Assembly (NCBI GenBank): GCA_963755825.1
Contig: CAVWLA010000001.1
Span: 1,550,001 to 1,614,000, forward strand
DNA from: DATBQN01 sp963755825
Lineage (GTDB): Bacteria > Acidobacteriota > Thermoanaerobaculia > Multivoradales > UBA5704
DNA length: 64,000 nt
Reading direction: 5' to 3'
The position numbers and the translations under genes were made by a program. Numbering within the stretch: position 1 is the stretch's first letter; every line of letters starts with the position of its first letter. Positions 8,034-16,160 of the stretch are shown here, in pieces. The notes under the pieces are model-generated. The model was not told the DNA's origin. It worked only from the letters and a program-made list of their open reading frames with translations, and ran no database searches.

Positions 8034-9484
8034 CTAACGGCGGGCCATCTCGACCTCGGCCCGGACCTGTAGGGCGAGCTCCAGGGTGGCGGCATTCCTT
8101 GCGGCGGCGTCGCAGAAAAGACGGAGGGCGGCCAGGGCTTCGCGGGCGATCCTCTGGGCCTTGAAGATCCAGGCCATTTCAAGGGCCAGCTCGCGCACCT
8201 CGGCCGTGCGGCCGGACTCCAGCCAGAGGACCGCCAGCTCCAACGACACCAGCGCGGCGTCGTACGGAAGGCGGAGGCGGGTGAGCTCCCGCTGAACCTC
8301 AACGAAGAATGCCATCGCCTCCTTCCTGTGTCCCAATCCGGCACACAGGCGCCCCTCCACCCAGCGTACTCGGAGCCGCTCTAGCTTGTTGCCCTGCGCA
8401 GACGCCAGCTCGGCCACCGGCGGCCAAAGCGCCGCCGCTTCGGCGAAGCGCTCGAGATGGACGAGGTTCAAGGCGGTCTTGAAGTTGTGGAGGAAGGCCA
8501 GGCGGGCGTCGCCGCAGCCCTCGATCACCGGAGCGGCCTCGGCTAGCACGGCGAGCGCCCGCTCGATTTCCCCTCTCTGCTCGTAGACGTGCTCCCGCTG
8601 GAGAAGGATGCGGCCCTCGGCCGCCCGATCGGCTCCGGTCGCCGCCCTCGCACGGTTTAGCAGGTCGAGCGCCTCCGGGAAGCGCTGCTGGGCTCGGCGC
8701 AGCGAGGCTTCGAGGGAAAGCATTTGCCACTCCGCGAGACCGGCGGTTCGGAGTCAGCCCCCGCCCGCCAGAGCTCCCAGGCGCGGGCGAAGTCCTCCTC
8801 GGAGCGGTCGAAGTCGTTGCCCACCCGCCAGGCGTTGGCGCGCCGGGCCAGGCAGTGGCCCTGGAGCCGCAGGCAGAAGCCCGGCTCTGCCGCCACCTGC
8901 CTGGCGATCGAGCAGGCGAGCTCCGCGAGCTCCAAGGCCTTCTCCGCGTCGTCGGCCGCCGCCTCGACGCTCGCCTCGGCCACCCGCACCGCCAGCGCCC
9001 AGGCTCGCCAGGGCCGCAGCGCCAGGTCGAGGAGGCGCCGCCGCTCCCGGTCCGACAACGGCGCGAGCGCCGTCCAGACGACCTCGGCCTCGCGCCGGGC
9101 CTCGTCCGGCGACGGCCGACGGGGCGTGGCCAGCGCGGTCCCGACGACGCGGGATCCGGCCGCCAACAATGCGAGGTCGAGAACCTCCTGCTCCAGGGTC
9201 GCGCCACCCTCTAGGTTGTCGCGCTGAGCGCCCGCGGTCGAGAGGACCGCCTCGAAGAGGCGGCGCAGGTGCACGACGACCGCCCATGGGAGCCTCGAGG
9301 CGGCGGCCATGCGGCGCAGTACCTCCTCGGAGGCCGCCTTCAGGCCCTCCTCCAGGCGGGAGATCTCGCTCTGGTCCACGCGCGCGGCGCGGCCGAATTC
9401 GGCCTGCGTCTTCTTGCCCGCCACCTGGCGTAGGAAAACCACCAGCAGCCGCGTCACCCGCGGGTCTCCAGCATTTTTAGTCAT
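8034..9484 (-). pseudogene. HTH-TPR regulator, paralogue of the 9989-11473 gene, with one internal frameshift
   Basis: From ATG 9484 (GAGGATCC ribosome site) the protein starts with an Xre-type HTH: QAEFGRAARVDQSEISRLEE. A long TPR-like helical region follows, with AELACSIARQVAAEPGFCLR and NAWRVGNDFDRSEEDFARAW. Around 8724-8745 the frame breaks and the homologous sequence continues in another frame (MLSLEASLRRAQQRFPEALD) to a stop at 8034. Alignment by eye with the intact paralogue shows one missing base near the segment encoding RAGAD. It is therefore either an inactivated copy or an assembly error. It is divergent from the small exported peptide gene at 9603. The HTH half differs from the paralogue more than the TPR half does. 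Confidence 0.8.
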
Positions 9485-9602
9485 CTGGGATCCTCTTCGT
9501 GCTTTTTCATAAGGTATGGTGGAATGGTTCACCTTTTCGGAAGAAGGTCGCCCCCGCAGGCCATAGCGACCGCGGTGGAGCGCCCTTCGCGAAGGAGTCC
9601 TC
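9485..9602. promoter_or_regulatory. Divergent promoter region between HTH-TPR gene and exported peptide gene
   Basis: These 118 bp must drive both the leftward HTH-TPR gene and the rightward peptide gene. A perfect 12-bp palindrome CCTTCGCGAAGG at 9584-9595 overlaps the ribosome site of the peptide gene, and an imperfect dyad AAGGT(15)ACCTT lies near 9508-9532. Either could be an operator, but the assignment is inferred from position and symmetry only. Confidence 0.4.
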
Positions 9603-9917
9603 ATGACCAGCCTTTCCCCCCCTGCCAAGGTGCTCCTCCTGCTGCTCGCCCTCTTCCTGGCTCTCCCCTGGGGCCTGGCCGCGGTGCCCCGGCGCGCGGC
9701 GCCTTCGCGCGCCGTGGTGGAGGCTCCGGCTACCGCGGCGTATCTCACGGCTTGGATCGGAGGCTGGATGAGGAGCCTCTGGGGCACGGAGGGGGCTAAC
9801 ATCGATCCGAACGGCCTCGCCACCGCGCACCCAAGCACCGGGCCGACCGGCGCCAAGATCGATCCCACCGGCCACGCCGCCGCCAACGCGGGCACCAACA
9901 TCGATCCAAACCTCTAG
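9603..9917 (+). CDS. Small exported protein with three NIDP-type repeats (candidate signalling propeptide)
   Basis: This 104-residue protein starts at ATG 9603 after GAAGGAGTCCTC. Residues 1-27 are a classic Sec signal peptide (Lys, a poly-Leu core, then a small-residue cleavage zone). The mature part ends in three spaced copies of a short motif: GANIDPNG, GAKIDPTG and GTNIDPNL at the extreme C-terminus. It lies between two HTH-TPR regulators, divergent from one and convergent with the other. Secreted precursors with repeated short peptides beside cytoplasmic HTH-TPR receptors are typical of RRNPP signalling in Firmicutes, hence the candidate role. No database family is recognised, and a structural or adhesive role is possible. 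Confidence 0.65.
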   Translation: MTSLSPPAKVLLLLLALFLALPWGLAAVPRRAAPSRAVVEAPATAAYLTAWIGGWMRSLWGTEGANIDPNGLATAHPSTGPTGAKIDPTGHAAANAGTNIDPNL

Positions 9918-9988
9918 GCGGGCAGCCGGCCGAATGGAGCCCGGAGAGCCGGGCTGCGACCGGCCACCACGTCGGAGGAACCGCTCGC

Positions 9989-11473
9989 TCACCCTCGGCC
10001 TCCCGGCCGGCGCTCTAACCGGGAGGCCGAGCGCAGGGCCATCTCGACCTCCGCTTGGACGCGCCGGGCAAGTTCCATCGTGGCAGCATCCCTCTCGGCG
10101 GCATCGCAGAAGAGGCGGAGAGCTGCCAGGGCTTCGCGGGCGATTTTCTTGGCCTTGAAAATCCAGGCCATCTCCAGGGCCAGCTCGCGCACCTCGGCCA
10201 TGCGTCCGGCCTCCAGCCAGAGAATCGCCAACTCCAGCGACACCAGGGCAGCGTCGTGCGGAAGGCGCAGGCGGGTGAATTCCCGCTGCACCTGGACGAA
10301 GATCGCCATCGCCTCCAGCCTCTCGCCCATTCCGGCCCGCAGCCGCCCCTCCACCCATCGCACGCGGAGCCGCTCCAGGTTGTTGCCCTGCCCAGCCGCC
10401 AGCTCGACGACCCCCGGCCATAGCGCCGCCGCCTCGGCGAAGCGCTCGCGATGGACGAGGTTCAAGGCGGTCTTGAAGTTGTGTAGGAAGGCAAGGCGGA
10501 CGTCACCGCAGCCTTCGATCACCGGAGCGGCCTCCGCCAGCACTGCAAGTGCCTGCTCGATGTCGCCCACCTGCTCGTAGATGTGCTCCCGCTGGAGAAG
10601 GATGTGGCCCACGGCCGGCCGGTCCCCTCCGGCCGCCGCTCTCGCGCGGTCGAGCAGGTTGAGTGCCTCCGGGAAGCGTTGCTGGGCTCGGCGCAGGGAG
10701 GCCTCGAGGGAGAGCATCTGCCACTCTGCGAGGAGCGGCGGGTCGGTATCGGCGCCCGCCCGCCAGAGTTCCCAGGCGCGGGCGAAATCCTCCTCGGCGC
10801 GGTCGAAGTCGTTGCCCACCCGCCAGGCGTTGCCGCGCCGGGCCAAACAGTGCCCCTGGAGCCGCAGGCAGAAGGCCGGCTCCGCCACCACTTGCTCGGC
10901 GATCGAGCAGGCCAGCTCCGCCAGTTCCAGCGCCCTCTCCGCGTCGTCGGCCGCCGCCGCCACACTCGCCTCGGCCACAAGTACCGCGAAGGCCCACGTC
11001 CGGTACTCCGGGTAGATCGACGGCAGCGCCTGCCGCTCAGCGGGTGCGCAGCTCATCATCAGGGAGAGAGCCTCCGCGGCCTCCTGCCGCGCTCGCGCTG
11101 CCTTCGCCTGCCGCAGGTCCCGCGCGAGGCCGGCGGCGAGGGCCTCCGCAACGCTCCAAGCCGCGGCGAGGGCAGCGCGGTAGACCTCCCAACGCTCTTC
11201 CTCGGAGAGGGCCACTGGCGAGGGGGACTCCAGATGCGCCATGGCGGCGATCAGCTCGTCGGCAAAGACCAGCACGTCGACCGCCTCCGGCGCGCAGGGT
11301 AGGTGCGGGAGGATGGCCTCCAAGGCCTCACGGCTCAATGGTTCCCTGCCGTTTTCCAGGCGACCGAGCCGGCTCTCCCCCGACCAGCCGAGGCGGTTGG
11401 CGAGCTCCTTCTTCTCGATACCCAGCATGCATCGCAGGTGCTGCAAGATCCGCCCGTACAACGATGGCACCAT
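9989..11473 (-). CDS. HTH-TPR transcriptional regulator (RRNPP-like architecture)
   Basis: The start at 11473 (MVPSLYGRI) has the ribosome site AGGAGATG. Residues about 8-55 form an Xre-type HTH with LGIEKKELANRLGWSGESRL and GRLENGREPLS. Residues about 165-485 are a helical TPR-like array (NAWRVGNDFDRAEEDFARAW, FPEALNLLDRARAA, FAEAAALWPGV). A DNA-binding head plus TPR body is the architecture of peptide-responsive RRNPP regulators. The TPR part is nearly identical over long stretches to the broken paralogue at 8034-9484, so this is a recent tandem duplication with the exported peptide gene in between. Ligand and targets are unknown. The length of 494 residues exceeds typical RRNPP proteins. 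Confidence 0.75.
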   Translation of the reverse strand: MVPSLYGRILQHLRCMLGIEKKELANRLGWSGESRLGRLENGREPLSREALEAILPHLPCAPEAVDVLVFADELIAAMAHLESPSPVALSEEERWEVYRAALAAAWSVAEALAAGLARDLRQAKAARARQEAAEALSLMMSCAPAERQALPSIYPEYRTWAFAVLVAEASVAAAADDAERALELAELACSIAEQVVAEPAFCLRLQGHCLARRGNAWRVGNDFDRAEEDFARAWELWRAGADTDPPLLAEWQMLSLEASLRRAQQRFPEALNLLDRARAAAGGDRPAVGHILLQREHIYEQVGDIEQALAVLAEAAPVIEGCGDVRLAFLHNFKTALNLVHRERFAEAAALWPGVVELAAGQGNNLERLRVRWVEGRLRAGMGERLEAMAIFVQVQREFTRLRLPHDAALVSLELAILWLEAGRMAEVRELALEMAWIFKAKKIAREALAALRLFCDAAERDAATMELARRVQAEVEMALRSASRLERRPGGRG

Positions 11474-11638
11474 CGGAGCATCTCCTGAGTCGTTTCGTGA
11501 CGGGTTCAGTTGACGTTGGCTCCATAACCTATGACTTAAGCAGTCTCGTTGCAACAGCTGGCGCGACGGCGCTTAGCCTCTCCTTCGAGTTTGTCATCGA
11601 GCCGCCGGCCTGGCGGGTCGACGAGGAGGAAGCTGAGG

Positions 11639-11896
11639 ATGGCGGACGCGACAACCGATACCGAGCTGCCGAAGGCGCTCTGGGATCGCTTTTCGGAGGT
11701 GACGGATGGCCTCGTCGTCGAGCTCGCTGCCGAGGCTAAGCGGACGCCAGCGCTCCTCGCCGAGCGGGCAGGAGAAAGCAGGCGAAGGATCCACTCCGTA
11801 AGGCAGCTTCTTCTAGCCAACAGCCCCCTGGTAGTTGCTCGATGCAAGCGAGGCCCGTTGAGTTGGGCGACGTCTACTTCCCCGAGGCCTCGATGA
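11639..11896 (+). CDS. Hypothetical small protein, possibly the broken 5' part of the next gene
   Basis: ATG 11639 opens an 85-residue frame (MADATTDTELPKALWDRFSE) preceded by GAGGAGGAAGCTGAGG, a good ribosome site. The predicted protein is helical and acidic at first, then loses coding character near its end (SWATSTSPRPR). A second frame (about 11842-12010) and then the 12014 frame take over with plausible helical sequence. The three pieces may be one HTH-TPR-like gene with two frameshifts. No family is recognised. Confidence 0.4.
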   Translation: MADATTDTELPKALWDRFSEVTDGLVVELAAEAKRTPALLAERAGESRRRIHSVRQLLLANSPLVVARCKRGPLSWATSTSPRPR

Positions 11897-12013
11897 CCGA
11901 AGGGAACCTCTCGGGCGAGGAAGCGAGCGCAGCAGCTGGGCCAGTCAAGGCTCAACTGCGAGCGATGGTGGCCGTTCTGACCGCGGTTCGCGGGCGCCTC
12001 GGCTCCCCCCGCT

Positions 12014-13138
12014 TTGTGGTCGCTCCTCGATCGCGAGTTGCCGCGGCACCTTGCGGAGCGGGTGCGCGAGTCACGCGAGGCGCAGGAGCTGTTCGAGGAG
12101 CTCATGGGGTTGCCAGCCAGCGAGCGAAAGCCTGCCATGGAGAGTGAACGGTTTCACCGCTCAGCCCTGGTCGATAGGCTGCTCGAAGAGGCGGACGGAA
12201 ACCTGGTCGAGAATCTCGCGCGAGCGCAAGATCTCGCGAGCCTGGCATCCGATGTGGCCGGACGCCTCAGTGATGGGGCCGAGGCCGTAGACGGTCGTGC
12301 CCGGGCGGCCTGTCGGGTCGCCACTTCCCGCCGTCTCGGCGGCGATCATCCGGGGGCGGAGGCGGCCCTCGCGGAAGCGACTCTCCATTCCGGCGATGGC
12401 GAGGTCCAGGCCGATCTCTGTCGGGCTCTAGCTCTACTACGGTGGGAGCAGGGGCGAACGGACGAAGCGGCAGCGCTTCTCGAACGCGCGGCGGAGGTTT
12501 GGGCCGAAGAAGAGGTGCCGCATGAGGAGAGCGCCTGTCGCGTGCTACGGGCGCTCCTCCGAGTGGAGGAGGGGAAGGCCGGTCATGTCGTCGAGCTGCT
12601 GAGTGAGGAGCTGCCGATCCTCGCCGACCCCTGGCTGACGCTCTATGGCGGCCTCGCCCTGGCCCTCGGCTTCGCGGACCGCGAGCTCGGAGAGAGCGCA
12701 CGGCGCCAGCGAGAGCAGAGCACTGCTCTCATGCACCGTAAGCCAGCGGCGGTCTATCTGTATGCGCTCCGCCTGCGAGGTGAAATCGCGGCGAGCCTGG
12801 GCGAAAAGGACACCGCGGAGAGCCTCTTCGATGAGCTACGGCGGGAGGCCCTGAACTTCGGGTGGTTGCCGGAAGCCGCCGCGGCGACGCTCGGGCTAGC
12901 AAGCATCGACGCTGAGCAGGGCGAGTCTGGCGGGCGGGCGAGAGAGCACGAGGACGAGCTCAAGACGAAATTCGGCGAGACAGAAGGGTTGGACATAGTG
13001 CTCGCGGCCCTCCGCGAATACCCGGCCCAACTCGCGCTGGGCGAGCAGCCGCGGTCTTTCGCAGTGTCTCTCGCGGCCACCTTGTTCCGGCTGCTTCGAC
13101 TTCAAGGCGTGCGAAGCGCGCCGCTGCCCTTCATCTGA
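12014..13138 (+). CDS. TPR-like helical protein
   Basis: The frame from TTG 12014 encodes about 374 residues rich in Ala, Glu and Leu. Its TPR-like helices include LARAQDLASLASDVAGRL, HPGAEAALAEATLHSGD and RTDEAAALLERAAEVWAEEE. The early segment LFEELMGLPASERKPAMESE resembles the region that precedes the TPR array in the two HTH-TPR regulators to the left. It may therefore be a diverged relative that lacks, or has lost, its HTH. The start is uncertain because no clear ribosome site precedes TTG and coding may begin further upstream in another frame. The C-terminus (LFRLLRLQGVRSAPLPFI) is followed 10 bp later by the next gene. Confidence 0.6.
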   Translation: MWSLLDRELPRHLAERVRESREAQELFEELMGLPASERKPAMESERFHRSALVDRLLEEADGNLVENLARAQDLASLASDVAGRLSDGAEAVDGRARAACRVATSRRLGGDHPGAEAALAEATLHSGDGEVQADLCRALALLRWEQGRTDEAAALLERAAEVWAEEEVPHEESACRVLRALLRVEEGKAGHVVELLSEELPILADPWLTLYGGLALALGFADRELGESARRQREQSTALMHRKPAAVYLYALRLRGEIAASLGEKDTAESLFDELRREALNFGWLPEAAAATLGLASIDAEQGESGGRAREHEDELKTKFGETEGLDIVLAALREYPAQLALGEQPRSFAVSLAATLFRLLRLQGVRSAPLPFI

Positions 13139-13148
13139 AAGGGATCGG

Positions 13149-13639
13149 ATGGGAACCAAGAGCTACTGCATTGAGTTGACGGCAGACGGTTGTAACTATC
13201 GATCGGTTGCCTACAAGACGCGTGAGCTCGCGGCCTCTGCAGTAGCGCGGCTCTTGGGAAGTCAGCTCTGGCAGTCGCGCATGACCTCAAGCGTCGCTCT
13301 ACCGAACTACTGCGTGCGCGTGGTGGAAGTGGAGGAGAAAGCAGCAAGCCACCCTCTAGGCGAGTTTCCCTTTCCGAATTCTCCGAGCCCTTGCGGCGCC
13401 GTCTCTACGATCAGGTTGCAGCCGACTACTTCACGCTCACCAACCCGAACTTGGACGACACGAACCACTGTCCACAGCCTCGGTGCCCAGATACCGCGGC
13501 CCTCAAGATTCTATTTCTGGCGGGCCGGTGGTTAGCGACGTGGAATCGCCTCGACCTCCAGACCGGAACAGCCGAGGATCGGAGTGAGCTTCTGCGCCTC
13601 CATGGAACCAAGAGCGGAATCGTCTACTACGAGGTTTGA
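13149..13639 (+). pseudogene. Hypothetical protein, probably frameshifted near 13360-13390
   Basis: From ATG 13149 about 70 residues look coding (GTKSYCIELTADGCNYRSVA, VVEVEEK). After about 13360 this frame becomes Ser/Thr/Arg-rich and non-natural, while the neighbouring frame reads as an ordinary protein (SEFSEPLRRRLYDQVAADYF, LDLQTGTAEDRSELLRL) to the TGA ending at 13639. One frameshift joins the two into about 163 residues. The downstream part has CPQPRC, a possible metal ligand pair, and no recognised family. The alternative is two overlapping small genes, but the second then lacks a convincing start. Confidence 0.45.
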
Positions 13640-13640
13640 G

Positions 13641-14480
13641 ATGCCGACCGTAGGTCACACGAGGGCGGAGTGCAATCCGCTGAATCGGAAGCAAGGTAGC
13701 TCCTTTCCTAGCTGGCTTCTTTCAACAGCAGAACTCGAAACGGCTCTGCGGCGGAACCATTGGAACGTCGTCGCCGCGGCCGGAGAGCTCGGCGTCAGTC
13801 GTGAGCATCTGACGGATGGATTGGAAACGCTCGGTATCGATCGACCTGCACCTCGGCTTGACCGGAGTCGCCCCTGTCCCCGGTGCGATGCGGCGGCTGG
13901 CGAGCCCTGCAGCTTCGCCCGTAACATCCACCCGCGATCACTGCACTTGGAGTGCCCAATCCCACGCGGCGAGATCACAGGAACACGCACACCGTTGGCT
14001 GACGAACCAGCGGCACACGACGTCTTGCAGGACGGTCCGCAAGAACAGGTGTTTCGCGAAACGATGCTTCGTTTTGCGAGTCCGAAGGATCGCGCTGCTC
14101 TGGTACGTGTCGGCTGGATGTTGTTCTCCTACGGCTTGAATATCCGAGCCGACCTGGAAGCCGGCGCTGGCGGTGGTTCGCCGGTCCGCTCGGCTCTACG
14201 AGCCGCAGCTCGCGACATCCGCCACCTAGAGAGTTTTCTCGGCGACCTCTGCCAGGACGAAGAAATGAAAGCGGAGATGACCGAGCTTGCCGAAGTTGCC
14301 AGCCGTTGCGGGAACGAGATGGGCCGGATCGCTGTCTCAATAGAACGGGCCTTGGATTCGCTGTCGCGGCCTGCAATGAGGTCTGCGATCGGTCCCGATA
14401 TCGAGGGCGGGGAGTGCGATCTCTGGCAGCGCCAGAGGTTCGCCGGAGATTGGATGATATCCACGGCATTCGCGTATTAA
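13641..14480 (+). CDS. Hypothetical protein with Fis-type helix-turn-helix
   Basis: This 279-residue product starts at ATG 13641, one base after the previous stop. Residues about 32-65 (LETALRRNHWNVVAAAGELG followed by VSREHLTDGL) match the Fis/HTH_8 helix-turn-helix found at the C-terminus of NtrC-type activators. A cysteine group follows (PCPRCDAAAGEPCSFARN). The rest is helical and not recognised. Because the HTH is N-terminal and there is no AAA+ domain, this is not a sigma-54 activator. It may regulate the exported-protein/RHS operon that begins 36 bp downstream. That role is inferred from position only. Confidence 0.6.
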   Translation: MPTVGHTRAECNPLNRKQGSSFPSWLLSTAELETALRRNHWNVVAAAGELGVSREHLTDGLETLGIDRPAPRLDRSRPCPRCDAAAGEPCSFARNIHPRSLHLECPIPRGEITGTRTPLADEPAAHDVLQDGPQEQVFRETMLRFASPKDRAALVRVGWMLFSYGLNIRADLEAGAGGGSPVRSALRAAARDIRHLESFLGDLCQDEEMKAEMTELAEVASRCGNEMGRIAVSIERALDSLSRPAMRSAIGPDIEGGECDLWQRQRFAGDWMISTAFAY

Positions 14481-14515
14481 CTGTCGTCGATCGACTCTTT
14501 CGAGAGGGCTTACTG

Positions 14516-16141
14516 ATGACGCACCGGCTCAGACCACAAATCGTCAAGAACTTCGGTTGGTTTGCGGTGGTATGCATTCTCGCCGCCGCAAACGCAGGCG
14601 CTCCCGCACTGGCGCAGATCGATCTCCTGGGCTCGGAGCTCTCGCTCCAGAGCCCGTCGAACACCGACGTCAACGTGGCGCCCGCGGTGGCGAGCGACCC
14701 GGCCGGCAATTTCGTCGCCGTCTGGCAGCGGCAGGGCTCCGGCAGCTATCAGATCTTCGCCCGGCTCTTCGACCGCAGCGGCGCCGCGCTGGGGAGCGAG
14801 TTCCAGGTCAACCAGTCAAGTGCCGGCTGCCACCGCTTCCCGGCGGTGGCGCGCGACGGCGCCGGCAACTTCGTCGTCGTCTGGCAGAGCGAGCCCGGCA
14901 CTGGCGGCAGCGACATCGTGGCGCGCAAGTTCAGCGCCAGCGGGTCGCCAACGAGCGGTGAGCTGACGGTCAACTCGACCTCCGGGACGCGCACTCATCC
15001 GGCGGTCGCGGCGGCTCCTACGGGCGAGCTCCTCGTCGTCTGGCAGAGCGACGGCGCCGATGGCAGCAGCTGGGGCGTCTACGGCCAGGACTACACGCGC
15101 GACGCGGTGCCGGTGCGGACGGGGACGAGCGAGTTCCTCGTCAACCAGACGACCGCTGGAGCGCAGGATTCGCCTGCGGTCGCCTTCCTCCCCTCGAACA
15201 GCGGCACACCGCGGTACGCGGTCGTCTGGGAGAGCAGCGGCGGCTCGCCGAGCGGCATTCTCCTGCGGACGTTCAGCGCCGCCGGCGCGGCCCTCCTCAA
15301 CGAGCAGCAGGTCAACGCCGTGCCGTTCACGGGCCAAGGGGCGCCTCGCCTCGCCGTCGACGCCTCGGGCAACATCGTCGTCGTCTGGCAGAGCCAGAAC
15401 GAGGAGATGCCGGGCACCGGCTACGGCGTCCTCCTCCGTCGCTTCACCGCCGGCGGCACGCCGCTCTCCGGCGAGCTCCTCATCAACGCGACGACGGCGG
15501 GCGACCAGTTCGAGCCGGCGGTGGCGAGCGACGCCTCGGGGAACTTCCTCGTCGCCTGGACGAGCGCTCTCCAGGACGGCAGCGGCCTCGGCGTCTTCGC
15601 GGTGGGCGTCGACCGCCGCCTGGTCGCGTCGACCGCCGAGCTGCAGCTCTACGGTCCTGCATCGGCGAGCGGAGACCAGCACCTCCCCGCCGTCGCCGCC
15701 AGCGCCGGAGGCCGCATCTTCGCCGTCTGGCAGAGCGACGGCTCGCCGGCCTTCATTCAGGGTCGAGCGCTCCAGGTCCGCGGTTTGAGCTTTTTTGCCC
15801 TGCCGCCCCTCCGGCTCTACGACAGCCGGACGGCGCCCAACATCATCCTCGCCGCCGGCGAGAGCCGGTCGCTCGACTTCACCGGCCTCGCCGGCATCCC
15901 GCCGACGGCCAAGGCTCTGTCGCTCAACGTGACGGTCGCCGGCCCCGCGGCCGCCGGTTCGCTGACGGTGCTGCCCAACGACGCGCCGCTGGTGACGACG
16001 ACGACGGTCTGGTACGACGCCGGCGGCAACCGCGCCGACAACGCGGTCGTACCGCTGGCGCGGGACGGCACGGTGAGGGTCCGTGCCGTCACCACCCAGC
16101 GGACCCATCTGGTGATCGACATCAACGGTTATTTCCAGTAG
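14516..16141 (+). CDS. Exported beta-repeat protein with C-terminal DTR domain
   Basis: The start at 14516 (MTHRLRPQIVKNFGWF) gives a clear Sec signal peptide ending ALAQ at about residue 33, with GAGAGGGC upstream. The body has five to seven repeats built around APAVASDPAGNFVAVWQ and FPAVARDGAGNFVVVWQS, with the invariant VWQ(S) strand of a beta-propeller-like fold. From about residue 425 the protein carries the same terminal domain as the 733-2766 protease, here opening LRLYDSRTAP and ending DINGYFQ. It is the first gene of an operon ending in an RHS protein, so it may be a surface partner of that system. It has no obvious catalytic motif. Confidence 0.75.
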   Translation: MTHRLRPQIVKNFGWFAVVCILAAANAGAPALAQIDLLGSELSLQSPSNTDVNVAPAVASDPAGNFVAVWQRQGSGSYQIFARLFDRSGAALGSEFQVNQSSAGCHRFPAVARDGAGNFVVVWQSEPGTGGSDIVARKFSASGSPTSGELTVNSTSGTRTHPAVAAAPTGELLVVWQSDGADGSSWGVYGQDYTRDAVPVRTGTSEFLVNQTTAGAQDSPAVAFLPSNSGTPRYAVVWESSGGSPSGILLRTFSAAGAALLNEQQVNAVPFTGQGAPRLAVDASGNIVVVWQSQNEEMPGTGYGVLLRRFTAGGTPLSGELLINATTAGDQFEPAVASDASGNFLVAWTSALQDGSGLGVFAVGVDRRLVASTAELQLYGPASASGDQHLPAVAASAGGRIFAVWQSDGSPAFIQGRALQVRGLSFFALPPLRLYDSRTAPNIILAAGESRSLDFTGLAGIPPTAKALSLNVTVAGPAAAGSLTVLPNDAPLVTTTTVWYDAGGNRADNAVVPLARDGTVRVRAVTTQRTHLVIDINGYFQ

Positions 16142-16160
16142 GCCCAAGAGGAACGCCCGC

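Noticed and set aside
9603..9917. Lanthipeptide or NHLP-type RiPP precursor
   Set aside because: It has a Sec signal instead of a RiPP leader, few Cys/Ser/Thr in the repeats, and no modification enzyme nearby.
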